Positions 37,770 to 46,817 are shown, numbered from the stretch's first letter. The stretch: DNA of 64,000 nucleotides from Candidatus Accumulibacter contiguus (GCF_012940005.1 NZ_SPMX01000013.1:1-64000); one strand, 5' to 3'. The notes: generated by a model not told the origin, from the sequence alone. A program made the numbers and translations.

Positions 37770-39107
37770 TCAGCGCGAACGCGCGAAGTCGAAATCAGCG
37801 CGGTTGCGTTCGTCGATGAAGAGGCTGGGCGGCTCTGGAGGTTCGCCGTTGCGGCAGGTGACGACGACGTTGGCGAGTTGCTGCTGCTTCTGCAGTACCT
37901 CGACTGCGCAGCGGCCATAGATGTTCTCGATGGTTGCCAGCAGGTTGCGCGCGTAGGGTGTGGCAAGGGCGCTGTCGAGAATCAGGTTGGCAATCAACAC
38001 GCCATCGGGTTCGAGCACCCGACGCGTCGCCTGCCAGAATTCGCGGGTAACGAGGTGGCCGGGGATCGACGTATGCGAGCTATAGACGTCGACCAGCACC
38101 GCAGCAAAGCGTTGCTCGGTACGAATCACGAACCGGCGCGCGTCGTCGGCGATGAACTCGCCGTTTGCTTTTTCGCGAAGGAAATGGGTTTCGGCAATGG
38201 CGCGCACCGCCGGGTCGATATCGACATAAGTGTAGTGATTGCTCGCTTCGCGGTGCGACAGCGTGAAGCCACCGGCGCCGAGAACCAGGATCTGGCGGTT
38301 GCGCAAGCCCAGATCGTCGAGCAGGAAGCTGCGGATATGCCGGATGTAGCGGGCATAGCGTGGCGGCTCGGCCTCGTCGATCAATGAGGCGAACGAGCTG
38401 TTGTTTTTCAGGGCACGCCCGTTGATCGCGCCGTCGTACTCGACCGGCATCACCAGGTAGCTGGCGTAAGCAGTCTCGATTTGCGGGCGCAGCCAGGCGT
38501 TGGCGACCAGCGTCAACGCGACGACGGTGAGGCCGGCGGCCGCCGTTGCCCATCCGCGCTCACACAACAGCGCGTAGCCGACGACCAGCAACAATGCGCA
38601 GAGCGCGACGGCTGCGGAAACGCCGAGCCATTGCATGACCAGCAGCGACAGCGACAGCGAACCCAGGAAGGAGCCGAGCGTCGAGTAGTACAGTGCCTGG
38701 CCGCTGGCTTCGCCGACGCGCTGGTGTTGCAACAGGTTGCTGAGGATCGGCACGGTCTGTCCGAGCAGCCAGGCGATCGGGCAGAGGACGCCGGCGACGA
38801 GCACCAGATAGGCGATTTCGGGTGGCCGCAACGAAGCGAAGATCAGGTCGACGCCGACCCCCGCCAGACCGATACCGATCAGAAAGGCTGCGACCAGGAA
38901 GTTTCTGGCGACGACTTCGAGATAGTCCTCGGCGATTTTCGCGCCGGCGTGGTAGCCGAGTGCCAGTGCGAGCAGAAAGAAGGCGATGGTCGGCGCGGTG
39001 ATGACGATCGAACTGCCCAGGTGCGGGATGATCTGACGCAGCGCAATGACCTCCGCGCCGAGCGAGCAGAATCCCTCGATGAAGACGATGGCGAAGAAGC
39101 GTGGCAT
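37770..39107 (-). CDS. membrane-fused spermidine synthase-like protein
   Basis: The product has 445 residues. About seven or eight membrane helices occupy residues 1-215 (EGFCSLGAEVIALRQIIPHL, GSFLGSLSLSLLVMQWLGV). A Rossmann methyltransferase-like spermidine synthase domain follows: LVLGAGGFTLSHREA, YVDIDPAVRAIAE, FIADDARRFVI, VLVDVYSSHTSIPGHLVTRE. ATG 39107 is chosen because the first helix begins there. Such proteins are common near lipid or polyamine genes and rarely tested. The catalytic D of the DxYS motif is in VDVYSS. Substrate unknown. Confidence 0.8.
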   Translation of the reverse strand: MPRFFAIVFIEGFCSLGAEVIALRQIIPHLGSSIVITAPTIAFFLLALALGYHAGAKIAEDYLEVVARNFLVAAFLIGIGLAGVGVDLIFASLRPPEIAYLVLVAGVLCPIAWLLGQTVPILSNLLQHQRVGEASGQALYYSTLGSFLGSLSLSLLVMQWLGVSAAVALCALLLVVGYALLCERGWATAAAGLTVVALTLVANAWLRPQIETAYASYLVMPVEYDGAINGRALKNNSSFASLIDEAEPPRYARYIRHIRSFLLDDLGLRNRQILVLGAGGFTLSHREASNHYTYVDIDPAVRAIAETHFLREKANGEFIADDARRFVIRTEQRFAAVLVDVYSSHTSIPGHLVTREFWQATRRVLEPDGVLIANLILDSALATPYARNLLATIENIYGRCAVEVLQKQQQLANVVVTCRNGEPPEPPSLFIDERNRADFDFARSR

Positions 39108-39335
39108 GGGAAGGTAACGCCGGCTGGAGAGAGCCGGCACTATACCGCAGCAGCGCTGGCCTGCAGCGCACACTCATCAGGACGGACTCTGACCAGAAGA
39201 GAGCCTGAGGCTGCGCAGGGCTTGGCAATGCGTGCTGCCACCGGAGGCGTTGTTCGGGAGGCATGCCCTTGGGGCGTCGGGAAGAGGCGCCATGGAGACG
39301 GGTCAAGGGCAGCCTGGCATGACCTGGTTTCCCCT

Positions 39336-39367
39336 AGAAAAAAGCCGCCACACAAGGTGGCGGCTTT
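39336..39367 (-). terminator. rho-independent terminator of the PEP-CTERM gene
   Basis: An 11-bp perfect stem, AAAGCCGCCAC (39341-39351) with GTGGCGGCTTT (39357-39367), has a five-base loop. On the minus strand it is followed by a run of T (complement of the A-run 39338-39343). It lies 25 bases after the PEP-CTERM stop codon. It is not T-rich on the plus side. Confidence 0.82.
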
Positions 39368-39392
39368 GTCGGGGGGGGGGCTGACAGATCGC

Positions 39393-40067
39393 TTATGTGC
39401 TCTTGCGGCGGCGCGAGATGCCGATACCGGCCAGACCCAGGCCCAACAGGGCGATGCTCAGAGGCTCGGGAATACTGGTGTCACGCTGGGTATAGACGGT
39501 GGTGAAGCCGTTCAGGGCACCAGATCCCGCAGCGTCGCCCTGGTCAATACGGATCGTTTCGTAGATCCAGAGTTTGGTGTATGTCGAAGGGATAGAAGCA
39601 AGAGCGGGGGTTCCCGAGAGACTCGTCAACGTAATGCTGGGCCCACCAGCTATGCCATCAAAATCGATCAGCTTCGTAATTTTGACGTCTGGGGCTAGGG
39701 CGGGCACATCACTGTCGATCGAAAGCGCATTAAACACGCGGCTTGGACCGACGATCTCGATCGTATAGTCAAAATGATAGATGCCCGCGGCGGTGAATGC
39801 GCCGACGGGGTTGACACTAATGTTGTGGAATTCGAATGGGGCTATACCAAAGCTACTGATCTCCACGTTGCTTGATGGACTGGCTGGCAGATCGGTGAAC
39901 AAGGGTGTGTACAGCTTATCCTGGTCTACGCATCCCGCGGTGTTCCCCATGAAGCTGCTCAGTGACTGCGTCACAGGGCAGTTGGCTGCGAGTGCTGAAG
40001 TGCTGAAGACCAAGGAACCGGCAACCAGGACACTGGCGGCTGTGGCGAGTTTAAGTATAGTTTTCAT
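39393..40067 (-). CDS. PEP-CTERM exosortase-sorted exported protein
   Basis: The product has 224 residues. A signal peptide (LKLATAASVLVAGSLVFSTS, cleavage near ALA) leads a beta-rich mature region with one Cys pair (ANCPVTQ, AGCVDQDK). The C-terminus is a complete sorting signal: SIPEPLSIALLGLGLAGIGI then SRRRKST. Exosortase would cleave at PEP and the protein would be exported to the surface or exopolysaccharide matrix. ATG 40067 is preceded by AGGAAAAG. A sigma-54 promoter motif lies about 110 bases upstream. The mature domain is not a family I recognise. Confidence 0.88.
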   Translation of the reverse strand: MKTILKLATAASVLVAGSLVFSTSALAANCPVTQSLSSFMGNTAGCVDQDKLYTPLFTDLPASPSSNVEISSFGIAPFEFHNISVNPVGAFTAAGIYHFDYTIEIVGPSRVFNALSIDSDVPALAPDVKITKLIDFDGIAGGPSITLTSLSGTPALASIPSTYTKLWIYETIRIDQGDAAGSGALNGFTTVYTQRDTSIPEPLSIALLGLGLAGIGISRRRKST

Positions 40068-40175
40068 GTGGCTTTTCCTAAGAGAGTGTGTTTCAAATTT
40101 GCCCAAGAACTACGCGACTATATGGATGTGGCTACCCCCGACTGATTGCTCGACGGCTCCCAGTGGTAAGCACAA

Positions 40176-40191
40176 AGCAACAATCATGCCA
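40176..40191 (-). promoter_or_regulatory. sigma-54 (-24/-12) promoter of the PEP-CTERM gene
   Basis: The minus strand reads TGGCATGATTGTTGCT, matching the RpoN consensus TGGCAC-N5-TTGCA/T at all but one position with exact GG-to-GC spacing. It is oriented toward the PEP-CTERM gene 109 bases away. In exopolysaccharide-producing betaproteobacteria many PEP-CTERM genes are driven by sigma-54 with the PrsK/PrsR two-component pair. The regulator genes are not in this window. Confidence 0.75.
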
Positions 40192-40199
40192 GAAAAAAT

Positions 40200-40470
40200 A
40201 TATCAATTAAAACAATTTATAATCACAAATTGTGATCTATTGTGCGCAATAAATGTAAAAAAATTTCGACAGTAGAAAGAGCGAAAAATCAAACTCTCTC
40301 TTACGTGAAAGTCATGTTCAGATGAATTTTTTATATTTATAACAATATATTAAATATTTTTTCGTGTTAACGATGGCGGGTTTTTATGCAAAATGGAAGT
40401 CTGTTCATAGCAATAGAAATTTGTGATGATAAATATAATGTATGGATAAGATCGGAAGTCCTTTCTGGGT
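40200..40470 (-). promoter_or_regulatory. AT-rich upstream region with a perfect palindrome, candidate activator site
   Basis: ATCACAA-A-TTGTGAT at 40222-40236 is a perfect 15-base palindrome located 30-60 bases upstream of the sigma-54 motif, a plausible enhancer position. A partial palindrome, ATTGTGCGCAAT, follows at 40239-40250. The surrounding 250 bases are strikingly AT-rich compared with the GC-rich window and contain no gene that I can support. Confidence 0.5.
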
Positions 40471-40536
40471 GCGGTACGGGTGAACTTCGCTGGCCGCCAG
40501 CACGCAGATTTTTCGAACGGACTATCCTCAGGGCTG

Positions 40537-40570
40537 GATTCGTGAGTCGCATACGCGACTTCCACATTAA
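40537..40570 (+). repeat. partial copy of the dispersed three-hairpin repeat (3' hairpin only)
   Basis: GATTCGTGAGTCGC and GCGACTTCCACATTAA surround a short ATAC loop. Apart from three base changes this is identical to the 3' ends of the full copies at 48269, 51956 and 61447. Only the AGTCGC/GCGACT hairpin part is present. It sits 10 bases beyond the stop of the gene at 40580. Confidence 0.75.
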
Positions 40571-40579
40571 CCCTGGCCG

Positions 40580-41482
40580 TCAGCGCCTGGCAGTGTAGAT
40601 GCGCGCGCAGTCGAGTGCCGGGCAGGGCTCGAACAGGCCGCCGGCAGCGAGCGTATCGACCAGCCAATGCATTCCCGGCTGGGTCATCAGCCGGCGCAAG
40701 CGGGCCAGTTTGGCGGCGCTGCCCGCTTCCGATTCGAGGGCGCAAAAAGCCGCTGCAGTGTCGTTCTGATCGACTAACCCGATCCCCTGATCGAGTGCCG
40801 CGACTACCCCCTGCGGACCACAGCGAATCATCTCCAGGAAAGTTTGCGCAGCGTCGGCGAGGAAGCGGCGGTCGTGAAGGGTCAGCCGTTCCGGCCAGAA
40901 GGCCGCCAGCCCGGCGGCGTGATGGAGGGCTTCTTCGCGCGACAGGCACCGGAAAATGTCGGCCAGACCGGCATCCCGGCAATGCGCGCCGAGCGCGCTG
41001 TAATGGGTGATGCCGAAGCCTTCGAGCACCACTTGCAGCAGGTAGGCGAGCGCTTGTCGATTGCCGGTCTCGGCCAGCCCGGCAATGAAACGGTTGAAGG
41101 GATCGGGAGCCGGGGCGCGGGCTGCGATCCATGGCGCGAGCCAGGCGGCGTGCCTGGCTTCGTCGGCTCCGATGAGGACGAACAGGTGCCGCTCGTCGTC
41201 GCTTTCGGCAGTGAGCGCCATGCGGGCGCAGTAATCGATACCGCAGCACTCGATGCGCCAGGATTCGGCAAGCAACTCGTCGGCGCAGCCTGCGAGTACC
41301 GACTGCCGGGTGCGGGTGTCGGCCTCGCGGAAAAGCGCAATTCGATCGAGTCCGAAAAAGGATGCGTCCCAGAGCGGTATGGTGCCGTCGGCAACTCCCG
41401 GCGGGGTGCGTCGCCGGGCGAGGCGGTCCGCGACTCGGCGCAAGGCTTGATTGCGTTCCTTGCCTTCCTCGGCGGCGCTCAT
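40580..41482 (-). CDS. ferritin-like di-iron protein
   Basis: The product has 300 residues, all helical. Iron-ligand patterns typical of ferritin-like proteins are visible: an E in AESWRIECCGIDYC, EARHAAWL (E-x-x-H), an E in QVVLEGFGITHYS and EEALHHAAG (E-x-x-H). This gives the four-carboxylate, two-histidine set of a di-iron centre. The family may be an oxygenase, hydroxylase or desaturase-like enzyme; I cannot name it more closely. It overlaps the SDR gene upstream by four bases and is the last gene of a minus-strand operon from 46817. Confidence 0.72.
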   Translation of the reverse strand: MSAAEEGKERNQALRRVADRLARRRTPPGVADGTIPLWDASFFGLDRIALFREADTRTRQSVLAGCADELLAESWRIECCGIDYCARMALTAESDDERHLFVLIGADEARHAAWLAPWIAARAPAPDPFNRFIAGLAETGNRQALAYLLQVVLEGFGITHYSALGAHCRDAGLADIFRCLSREEALHHAAGLAAFWPERLTLHDRRFLADAAQTFLEMIRCGPQGVVAALDQGIGLVDQNDTAAAFCALESEAGSAAKLARLRRLMTQPGMHWLVDTLAAGGLFEPCPALDCARIYTARR

Positions 41483-42306
41483 GGATTTCGCCTGGCCGCC
41501 AGCCGGCGCCGGAACAGCGCGCCGACGAGTGCGATGAATGCGCTCTCGGGCAGCCAGCGCTGCAGCCAGCGCGCGCTTTTCGCATCGCCGCCGACGCGTG
41601 TGCGCAGCGGCATCCTGGTCACTTCGGTGAGGCGAAGAACGGCGTTCACGACCGTGGCCGGATCCTTGCCCGGAGCGGCGAGCATTCTCGCCTGCATCTC
41701 GCGGTAGGCGGACAGTTGCCGGGCATCGACGCCGTCTGCCGGGAGCCGCCGCTCACCCCACGCCAGATTGGCGGCGAAGCGCGTGCGGAAGCCGCCCGGT
41801 TCGACCAGCGCCACCTGTACGCCATGCGGCAGCAGTTCGTGGCGTAGCGATTCGGAGAGGCCTTCGAGGGCGAATTTCGATGCACAGTACAGAGCGTTCA
41901 TCGGCAGCCCCAGTTCGCCGGCGAGCGAGGAAATGTGGATCACGCGACCGCGTGCGGCAGCGAGCGCCGGCAGCAATTGCTGCGTGAGCAGCGCCGGGCC
42001 GAGCACATTGACCTGCAGCTGATGGTGCATCTGCGCTGCGCTGTAGCTGGCAAAGGGGCCGTTCAGGGCGTAGCCAGCGTTGTTGATCAGACAATCCAGG
42101 CGCTCGATGCCTGCCGCGACCGCGGCGATCTGCGCTGCATTGCTCAGATCGAGTGGCAGCAGGCGTGCGCCGGCGAGTGACTCGGGTGCGCGCGCTGGGT
42201 CGCGGACGCCGGCCAGCACCGTCCACCCGCGCTCCACAAGGGCCTGCGCGATGCCCAGGCCAAAGCCCGACGAACAACCGGTGATCAGGACCGTTCGCTC
42301 AGCCAT
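41479..42306 (-). CDS. short-chain dehydrogenase/reductase
   Basis: The product has 275 residues, classical SDR. Cofactor motif TGCSSGFG near residue 10, NNAG near 88, active-site S in ISSLAG and Y-x3-K in YCASK near 153 are all present. The C-terminus (SAFIALVGALFRRRLAARRN) is hydrophobic then basic, suggesting membrane association. The start overlaps the Rieske gene stop by eight bases. It would oxidise or reduce an alcohol or ketone of the same pathway as the neighbouring oxygenases. Confidence 0.87.
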   Translation of the reverse strand: MAERTVLITGCSSGFGLGIAQALVERGWTVLAGVRDPARAPESLAGARLLPLDLSNAAQIAAVAAGIERLDCLINNAGYALNGPFASYSAAQMHHQLQVNVLGPALLTQQLLPALAAARGRVIHISSLAGELGLPMNALYCASKFALEGLSESLRHELLPHGVQVALVEPGGFRTRFAANLAWGERRLPADGVDARQLSAYREMQARMLAAPGKDPATVVNAVLRLTEVTRMPLRTRVGGDAKSARWLQRWLPESAFIALVGALFRRRLAARRNP

Positions 42307-43363
42307 CGCTGCTTTCCTGGTCGGTGCCGGCGAGTCGCATGCGGGTGGGTCGAGGACGTGCGCCGGTCCGGTCGATTTCGTGCCATCTGGCGAGTGGCTG
42401 CGATTCGAGATGGCGGATGAACGCCAGCACCGCGCGGTCGGCAGGAATGGGGTGGCGGAAGTCGAAGCGGATCGTCTCGAAGACGCGCGTGTCGCCCCAG
42501 GCAAAGTAGCGTGCGGCCAGCGCCGTGCCGTACAGCAGCAGCCGGTTGACGAGCCAGCCGAGGGGACCGCGGCGCTGCCGGGTCAGAGCGAGAGTCTGCC
42601 CTTCGGTCGATCCGTCGTCGCCCACCCGCAAGGCGAACATCAGATGCAGATGCAGAAAATCGGGACCGAGCGTGACCGTACCGAGGCTGCCGTACCAGTA
42701 GCTCAGCGTGTAGGTCAGCGGACCCTGGTAGAAGCGCGCAAGGAGTCTCCCAAGCCGCTTGCTGGTCGGTACCTTGCCAAGGTTGCGAAATTCGATGTTC
42801 GAGACGCTGCGGGGGACAGCTTCCATCGTCAGTATCGATCCGGGAAGGTGATGCACACTCGCGAAATGTTGCTCGTCGATGGCATTGATCAGCACCACGT
42901 TCGGATGGCAGCGCTTCCTGAATCGGTTTGCCACCAGCGCGTCGCACGCTTTGCCTGCGAGTTCCGGCACCTCGGGCAGATCGTCGGCCGGCGTCTCGCC
43001 GGTCCACAGCCAGACCATGCCGTAGCGCTCGGCGGTGGGCCAGCAGCGGACGCTGATCTGTGGTCTCGCCTGGCCCGCGAGACAGGGGATGTCGCTGCAG
43101 CGCCCGTCGGCCTCGTAGCGCCAGCGGTGGAAAAAGCAGCGCAGCGCGTTGCCTTCGACACGTCCTTCGGCCAGATGCGCTCCCATATGTGCACAGTAGG
43201 CGTCGAGTGCTGCCACCCGGCCATCGTCGCCGCGATACACGGCCAGTTCGCGTCCCAGCAGCCGCAAGGGTACCACCTGGCCGCGCCGGATCTCGCGCGA
43301 ACGCGCCAGCCAGTACCAGCCCTGGACGACTGCTTCCGGATGGTTGAAAACGCGGGTGTCCAC
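42299..43363 (-). CDS. Rieske-type oxygenase (aromatic-ring-hydroxylating-like)
   Basis: The product has 354 residues from a GTG at 43363. The Rieske centre is CAHMGAHL near 48-55 and CFFHRWRY near 67-74 (C-x-H and C-x2-H). The C-terminal catalytic domain has NAIDEQHFASVHH, supplying histidines and an acid for the mononuclear iron. Size is like monooxygenase-type Rieske enzymes of the KshA/cholesterol-7-desaturase class. GTG follows the upstream stop by one base, implying tight coupling. Electrons could come from the ferredoxin at 49594. Confidence 0.83.
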   Translation of the reverse strand: MDTRVFNHPEAVVQGWYWLARSREIRRGQVVPLRLLGRELAVYRGDDGRVAALDAYCAHMGAHLAEGRVEGNALRCFFHRWRYEADGRCSDIPCLAGQARPQISVRCWPTAERYGMVWLWTGETPADDLPEVPELAGKACDALVANRFRKRCHPNVVLINAIDEQHFASVHHLPGSILTMEAVPRSVSNIEFRNLGKVPTSKRLGRLLARFYQGPLTYTLSYWYGSLGTVTLGPDFLHLHLMFALRVGDDGSTEGQTLALTRQRRGPLGWLVNRLLLYGTALAARYFAWGDTRVFETIRFDFRHPIPADRAVLAFIRHLESQPLARWHEIDRTGARPRPTRMRLAGTDQESSDG

Positions 43364-43364
43364 C

Positions 43365-44108
43365 CTATGCCTGCGCCGTCCTGGCGCCGGCGAGAAACGC
43401 CCGGCGCGCGATCGGCTGCAGGGTATCTGTCGCCAGTTTGCACAGGCACACCAGCTCGTCGCCGCGCACATAGCCCGGATTGCGCTCCAGGAAGAAGGCG
43501 ACCTCGGGCAGACGGGCATGCGCTTCGGAAACCTCTGCATAGCGTGGGCGCAGTTGGCCGCGCGATTCGGCAAAGCGCACGACGCCGGCAGCGCTGTCGT
43601 AAGCCTCGCCGAAGCGATCGCGTGCCAGGAAGTCCTTGAGCGGACCTAGATCAGAGTCCGTATCGGCTGCAGGCGAGGGGTGAAAGGCGCGGCTGAAGGT
43701 GGGGAGATAGCGATACGTCCGATGCCCCTTGGAGATCAGCAGCCAGTACAGGGGTAGCTCGGGTTGTTCGGCATGCAAGGTTCCGGCCAGGCGCAGCCAG
43801 GCGAAAGCGAGGGCTTGCTGACCCCATTGACTTTCGTCGACGATGGTATCACCAGAGAAGAGCACGCGCACCGGCGCGCCGTCGAAGCAGCGCTGGTAGA
43901 TCGCCAGTGTCGAAAAGCCCTGCAGCACGCCGCCATCGTCGCGCAGCAGGACGACTCGATCCTTGCCGGCGAGGTCGGCTGCGAACAGTGGCCACGATGA
44001 ACTCTCGTAGTAGCGTTCGTAGAGCGCATACATTGCTCGCCGCTCACCCTCGTCGAGGGTCGTGACCTCGACGATCTGCGCGCTCGTATGTGGCCTACGC
44101 GCGATCAA
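43365..44108 (-). CDS. GNAT-fold-like protein of unknown function
   Basis: The product has 247 residues. The stretches RAMYALYERYYESSSWPLFA, VVLLRDDGGVLQGFSTLAI and LYWLLISKGHRTYRYLPTFS have the alternating pattern of a GNAT-type acyltransferase, but I cannot find a clear Q/R-x-x-G-x-G/A acyl-CoA loop. No signal peptide or helix anchors. It overlaps the PAP2 gene by 14 bases and precedes the Rieske gene. An N- or O-acyltransferase role in lipid assembly is a guess from context. Confidence 0.6.
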   Translation of the reverse strand: MIARRPHTSAQIVEVTTLDEGERRAMYALYERYYESSSWPLFAADLAGKDRVVLLRDDGGVLQGFSTLAIYQRCFDGAPVRVLFSGDTIVDESQWGQQALAFAWLRLAGTLHAEQPELPLYWLLISKGHRTYRYLPTFSRAFHPSPAADTDSDLGPLKDFLARDRFGEAYDSAAGVVRFAESRGQLRPRYAEVSEAHARLPEVAFFLERNPGYVRGDELVCLCKLATDTLQPIARRAFLAGARTAQA

Positions 44109-44703
44109 GGCGAAGAATCCTCGGTGTCAGCCAGAGTGCCAATGCCGCGAGCAACACGCCGCCGGCGACGTCCGATGCGACATGTTGCCGCGTACTGAGT
44201 GTCGAGGCGGCGATCAGGATCGGCCAGATCGCGGCCACGACGACTGCGCCGCGTCGCCAGAGCGCGCGCGCCGCGATCACCGCCAGGGCCACGTGCAGCG
44301 ACGGGAAGCAGTTGGCCGGCGGGTCTGCAAGATGGAGCAGGCGCCACGCCAGGCCGGTGAGACCTGCAGCGGCCGGCGTCTCGCGGGCGATTTGCGTGGG
44401 CCAGGCGAGGAAGATCACGCTGGCGACGACGGTGGCCAGCAGCATCGCGTAGAAGGTCCGGCTGCGATCCGTGTCATCGCGCGCGCAAGCAATCGCGCTC
44501 GGCAGGAGCAGGAACTGCGTCAGGTAAATCCATACCGTCCAGTCGACAAACGGAACGATGGTATCGAGCGCGCCGGGAACGAGCGTCGTTGGCTTGACCA
44601 GACGTAGCGTCCCGCTACCCAGGTACAGCGCCGAGAACGCGAGATAGCCAAGGAGCATGGCCAGCGCCTGATTCGAGCGCCGGATGCCGGGAACCGGGAT
44701 CAC
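44095..44703 (-). CDS. PAP2-family membrane phosphatase
   Basis: The product has 202 residues with five or six membrane helices. PAP2 motifs: CFPSLHVALAV (PSLH) and STRQHVASDVAGG (R-x3-4-H-x3-D type). The first motif is degenerate (QIARETPAAAG). GTG 44703 overlaps the upstream amidohydrolase stop by four bases, which fixes the start. By family it removes a phosphate or transfers a phospho-head group of a lipid intermediate, on the periplasmic face. Confidence 0.8.
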   Translation of the reverse strand: MIPVPGIRRSNQALAMLLGYLAFSALYLGSGTLRLVKPTTLVPGALDTIVPFVDWTVWIYLTQFLLLPSAIACARDDTDRSRTFYAMLLATVVASVIFLAWPTQIARETPAAAGLTGLAWRLLHLADPPANCFPSLHVALAVIAARALWRRGAVVVAAIWPILIAASTLSTRQHVASDVAGGVLLAALALWLTPRILRLDRA

Positions 44704-46817
44704 GCGGCGATTCCCTGAAATGCCGCGAACTCGCTGCGTACGCGGCCCACCTCGTGCCAGTAGCGGCCACGCAGGACCGCGAAGAACATCCGGTTCAGGC
44801 AGCGCGACGCGCGCCAGGAAAAGACGAGGTCGCGAATGTCGACATGCGAGCGCTCGAACAGCCAGTGGCCGCTCAGTCCGGTCGCCTGCGATGCCAGCAC
44901 CAGCAGCAGCCACCACGGATTCCCGGTGATCACGAGGGCCAGGCCGCTGCTGTACATCATCAGCACGGCGAGGCAGTGGAGCAGGACATTGCGGCGGTCC
45001 TGGTGCTTGAATACGAAGATGTCCCAGTACTCATGGAAGGGATGGTCGACGATCTCGTCGTCGATGCGGTTGCGGTAGCGCCTCAACACCGCTGCTTGCC
45101 CGCGCACCTGGACGGTCGGCTTGAGCAGCGTTCCGGTCTGGACGGTGCCGAGCACCGGCAAGGGACGCCCCTGCCGTACGACCTCGATGCCGGCCACGAA
45201 AACGCTGAGCACGGCCGTTTCCGAGCCGCGTTTGACCATCCGCCGGGCGCCTTCGAGCAGCGGATCGTCGACTTCGACCGGTGCCGGTGGCGGCGTGCGC
45301 AATCCTTCCGGAGACAGAACCAGCAGGTCGGCGCGCCGACCTGCACGCAATTCACCGGCGTCGAGATGAAACCAGCGCGCGACTTCGCCAGTGACGCGTG
45401 CAATCGCTCGCTCGGGCGGCAGGCAAGCCGTGGCCATGGCCTGGCGCAGCACCGCCAGTGCGCCGTCGAAGAACGCGAGGTTGCGCGAATGCGCGCCGGC
45501 GTCGGTGAAACCGGGGTGGATGTGCGGGTGCGCCAGCAGGCGTCCACGGATCGCAGGCCGCTCGTTGGCGCCGCAAGCCACCCAGCGCAGTCGCTCATCG
45601 TGGGTGGCGAGCAGATCGATCAGCGCCGCGGTCGCGTTCATGCCGCGGGCAGCGGCTATCTTTGCCACGCTCATTCCGACCTGTTCGGCTTCGGGCGAGG
45701 CAACGACCCACATGCGCGCCGGATCGCGGTGGAAAGTCCGCAGCTCACGTCGCTCCCAGTCGCTGCGAAAGCGCTCCTTGAAACCTTCGCTCGCCCAGAG
45801 TTCACGCCGCGCATCGCCGTTCGCGCAACTGTTGAGTTCGACGCCAGTGGCGAATTCTTCGAACAATGGCGTGATCGGTCCGTCGGCGTAGATCGCGAAC
45901 GGCTCGGCGAGCGTCTGGAAGCGCAGATTGCCACCAAGCAGCCGGTTGACGATGAAGGTGCTCAGCGGGAACAGCCGCCACAGTTGCGGATGGTCGGACA
46001 GATCGAGCGCCGAGAGGACCGTTGCCCGCAGCGGTGGGCGGAAAAGGCCGGTGGACATCGCCAGGATCAGCAGAAACGAGAGCGCATTCTGCGGATTCGG
46101 CGTGACCTGGAAGACCGCGTCGCGTTCGCGGCAGAGTTCGGCAAGCATGCGGTATTCGCGTGCATCGGCATAGTGCGACGGTACCGAGCGTCCAGCAAAA
46201 GCACCGCTGACCTTGTGCCAGTGGACCATGTCGACCGAGATGCCGAAGCAGCCGGCATCGAGGGCCTGACTGGCGAGCGAGCGCATCTGCGCGAGGTCGT
46301 CGTCACTCGCTCGTTCGTGCAGGCTGCGCTGCAGCCCCATCACCGCCGTCCGCAGCGCGCTGTGACCGAGCAGCGGCGCGACGTGGGGTCCCAGTGGCAG
46401 GGTGCGCAGATGCTCGAGATACGCTTGCGGCGATCCCCACGACACCGCCCGTTCGAGCCATTTGCGCACCAGCGGCGCCGGCAGGCTCTCGACGCGCAGG
46501 AAAATGTCCGCCAGGTCCTGCGACTCTCCGACGGTCAGCGAGAGGCTGCAGTTGCCCATCACGATCGACGTGACGCCGTGACGAACCGACTCTGCCAAGC
46601 CTGGCGCGATTTCCACCTCCAGGTCGTAATGCGTGTGGATGTCGATAAAACCCGGCACGATCCAGAAACCGCTGACGTCGCGCGTCGTGCGCGCTTCCTC
46701 GTCAATGGCTGGCGCCAGGCGGGCAATCCGGCCATCGACGATGGCGACGTCGGCATAGCGCGGGGGAGCGCCGGTTCCGTCGAAGACGAGCCCACCCTTG
46801 AGCAGCAGATCGAGCAT
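44700..46817 (-). CDS. D-aminoacylase-type amidohydrolase fused to a membrane Mpo1/DUF962-like domain
   Basis: The product has 705 residues. Residues 1-560 are an N-acyl-D-amino-acid deacylase-like amidohydrolase: FIDIHTHYDLEVEIAPG (metal H-x-H at 61 and 63), MGNCSLSL, HPHIHPGFTDAGAHSRNLAF (catalytic D). About residues 588-705 form a separate segment with two membrane helices: HPFHEYWDIFVFKHQDRRN, VLLHCLAVLMMYSSGLALVI, GHWLFERSHVDIRD. This matches the DUF962/Mpo1 pattern, known in yeast as an iron oxygenase for 2-hydroxy fatty acids. I know of no described fusion of these domains. It heads the minus-strand operon down to 40580. Confidence 0.75.
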   Translation of the reverse strand: MLDLLLKGGLVFDGTGAPPRYADVAIVDGRIARLAPAIDEEARTTRDVSGFWIVPGFIDIHTHYDLEVEIAPGLAESVRHGVTSIVMGNCSLSLTVGESQDLADIFLRVESLPAPLVRKWLERAVSWGSPQAYLEHLRTLPLGPHVAPLLGHSALRTAVMGLQRSLHERASDDDLAQMRSLASQALDAGCFGISVDMVHWHKVSGAFAGRSVPSHYADAREYRMLAELCRERDAVFQVTPNPQNALSFLLILAMSTGLFRPPLRATVLSALDLSDHPQLWRLFPLSTFIVNRLLGGNLRFQTLAEPFAIYADGPITPLFEEFATGVELNSCANGDARRELWASEGFKERFRSDWERRELRTFHRDPARMWVVASPEAEQVGMSVAKIAAARGMNATAALIDLLATHDERLRWVACGANERPAIRGRLLAHPHIHPGFTDAGAHSRNLAFFDGALAVLRQAMATACLPPERAIARVTGEVARWFHLDAGELRAGRRADLLVLSPEGLRTPPPAPVEVDDPLLEGARRMVKRGSETAVLSVFVAGIEVVRQGRPLPVLGTVQTGTLLKPTVQVRGQAAVLRRYRNRIDDEIVDHPFHEYWDIFVFKHQDRRNVLLHCLAVLMMYSSGLALVITGNPWWLLLVLASQATGLSGHWLFERSHVDIRDLVFSWRASRCLNRMFFAVLRGRYWHEVGRVRSEFAAFQGIAA

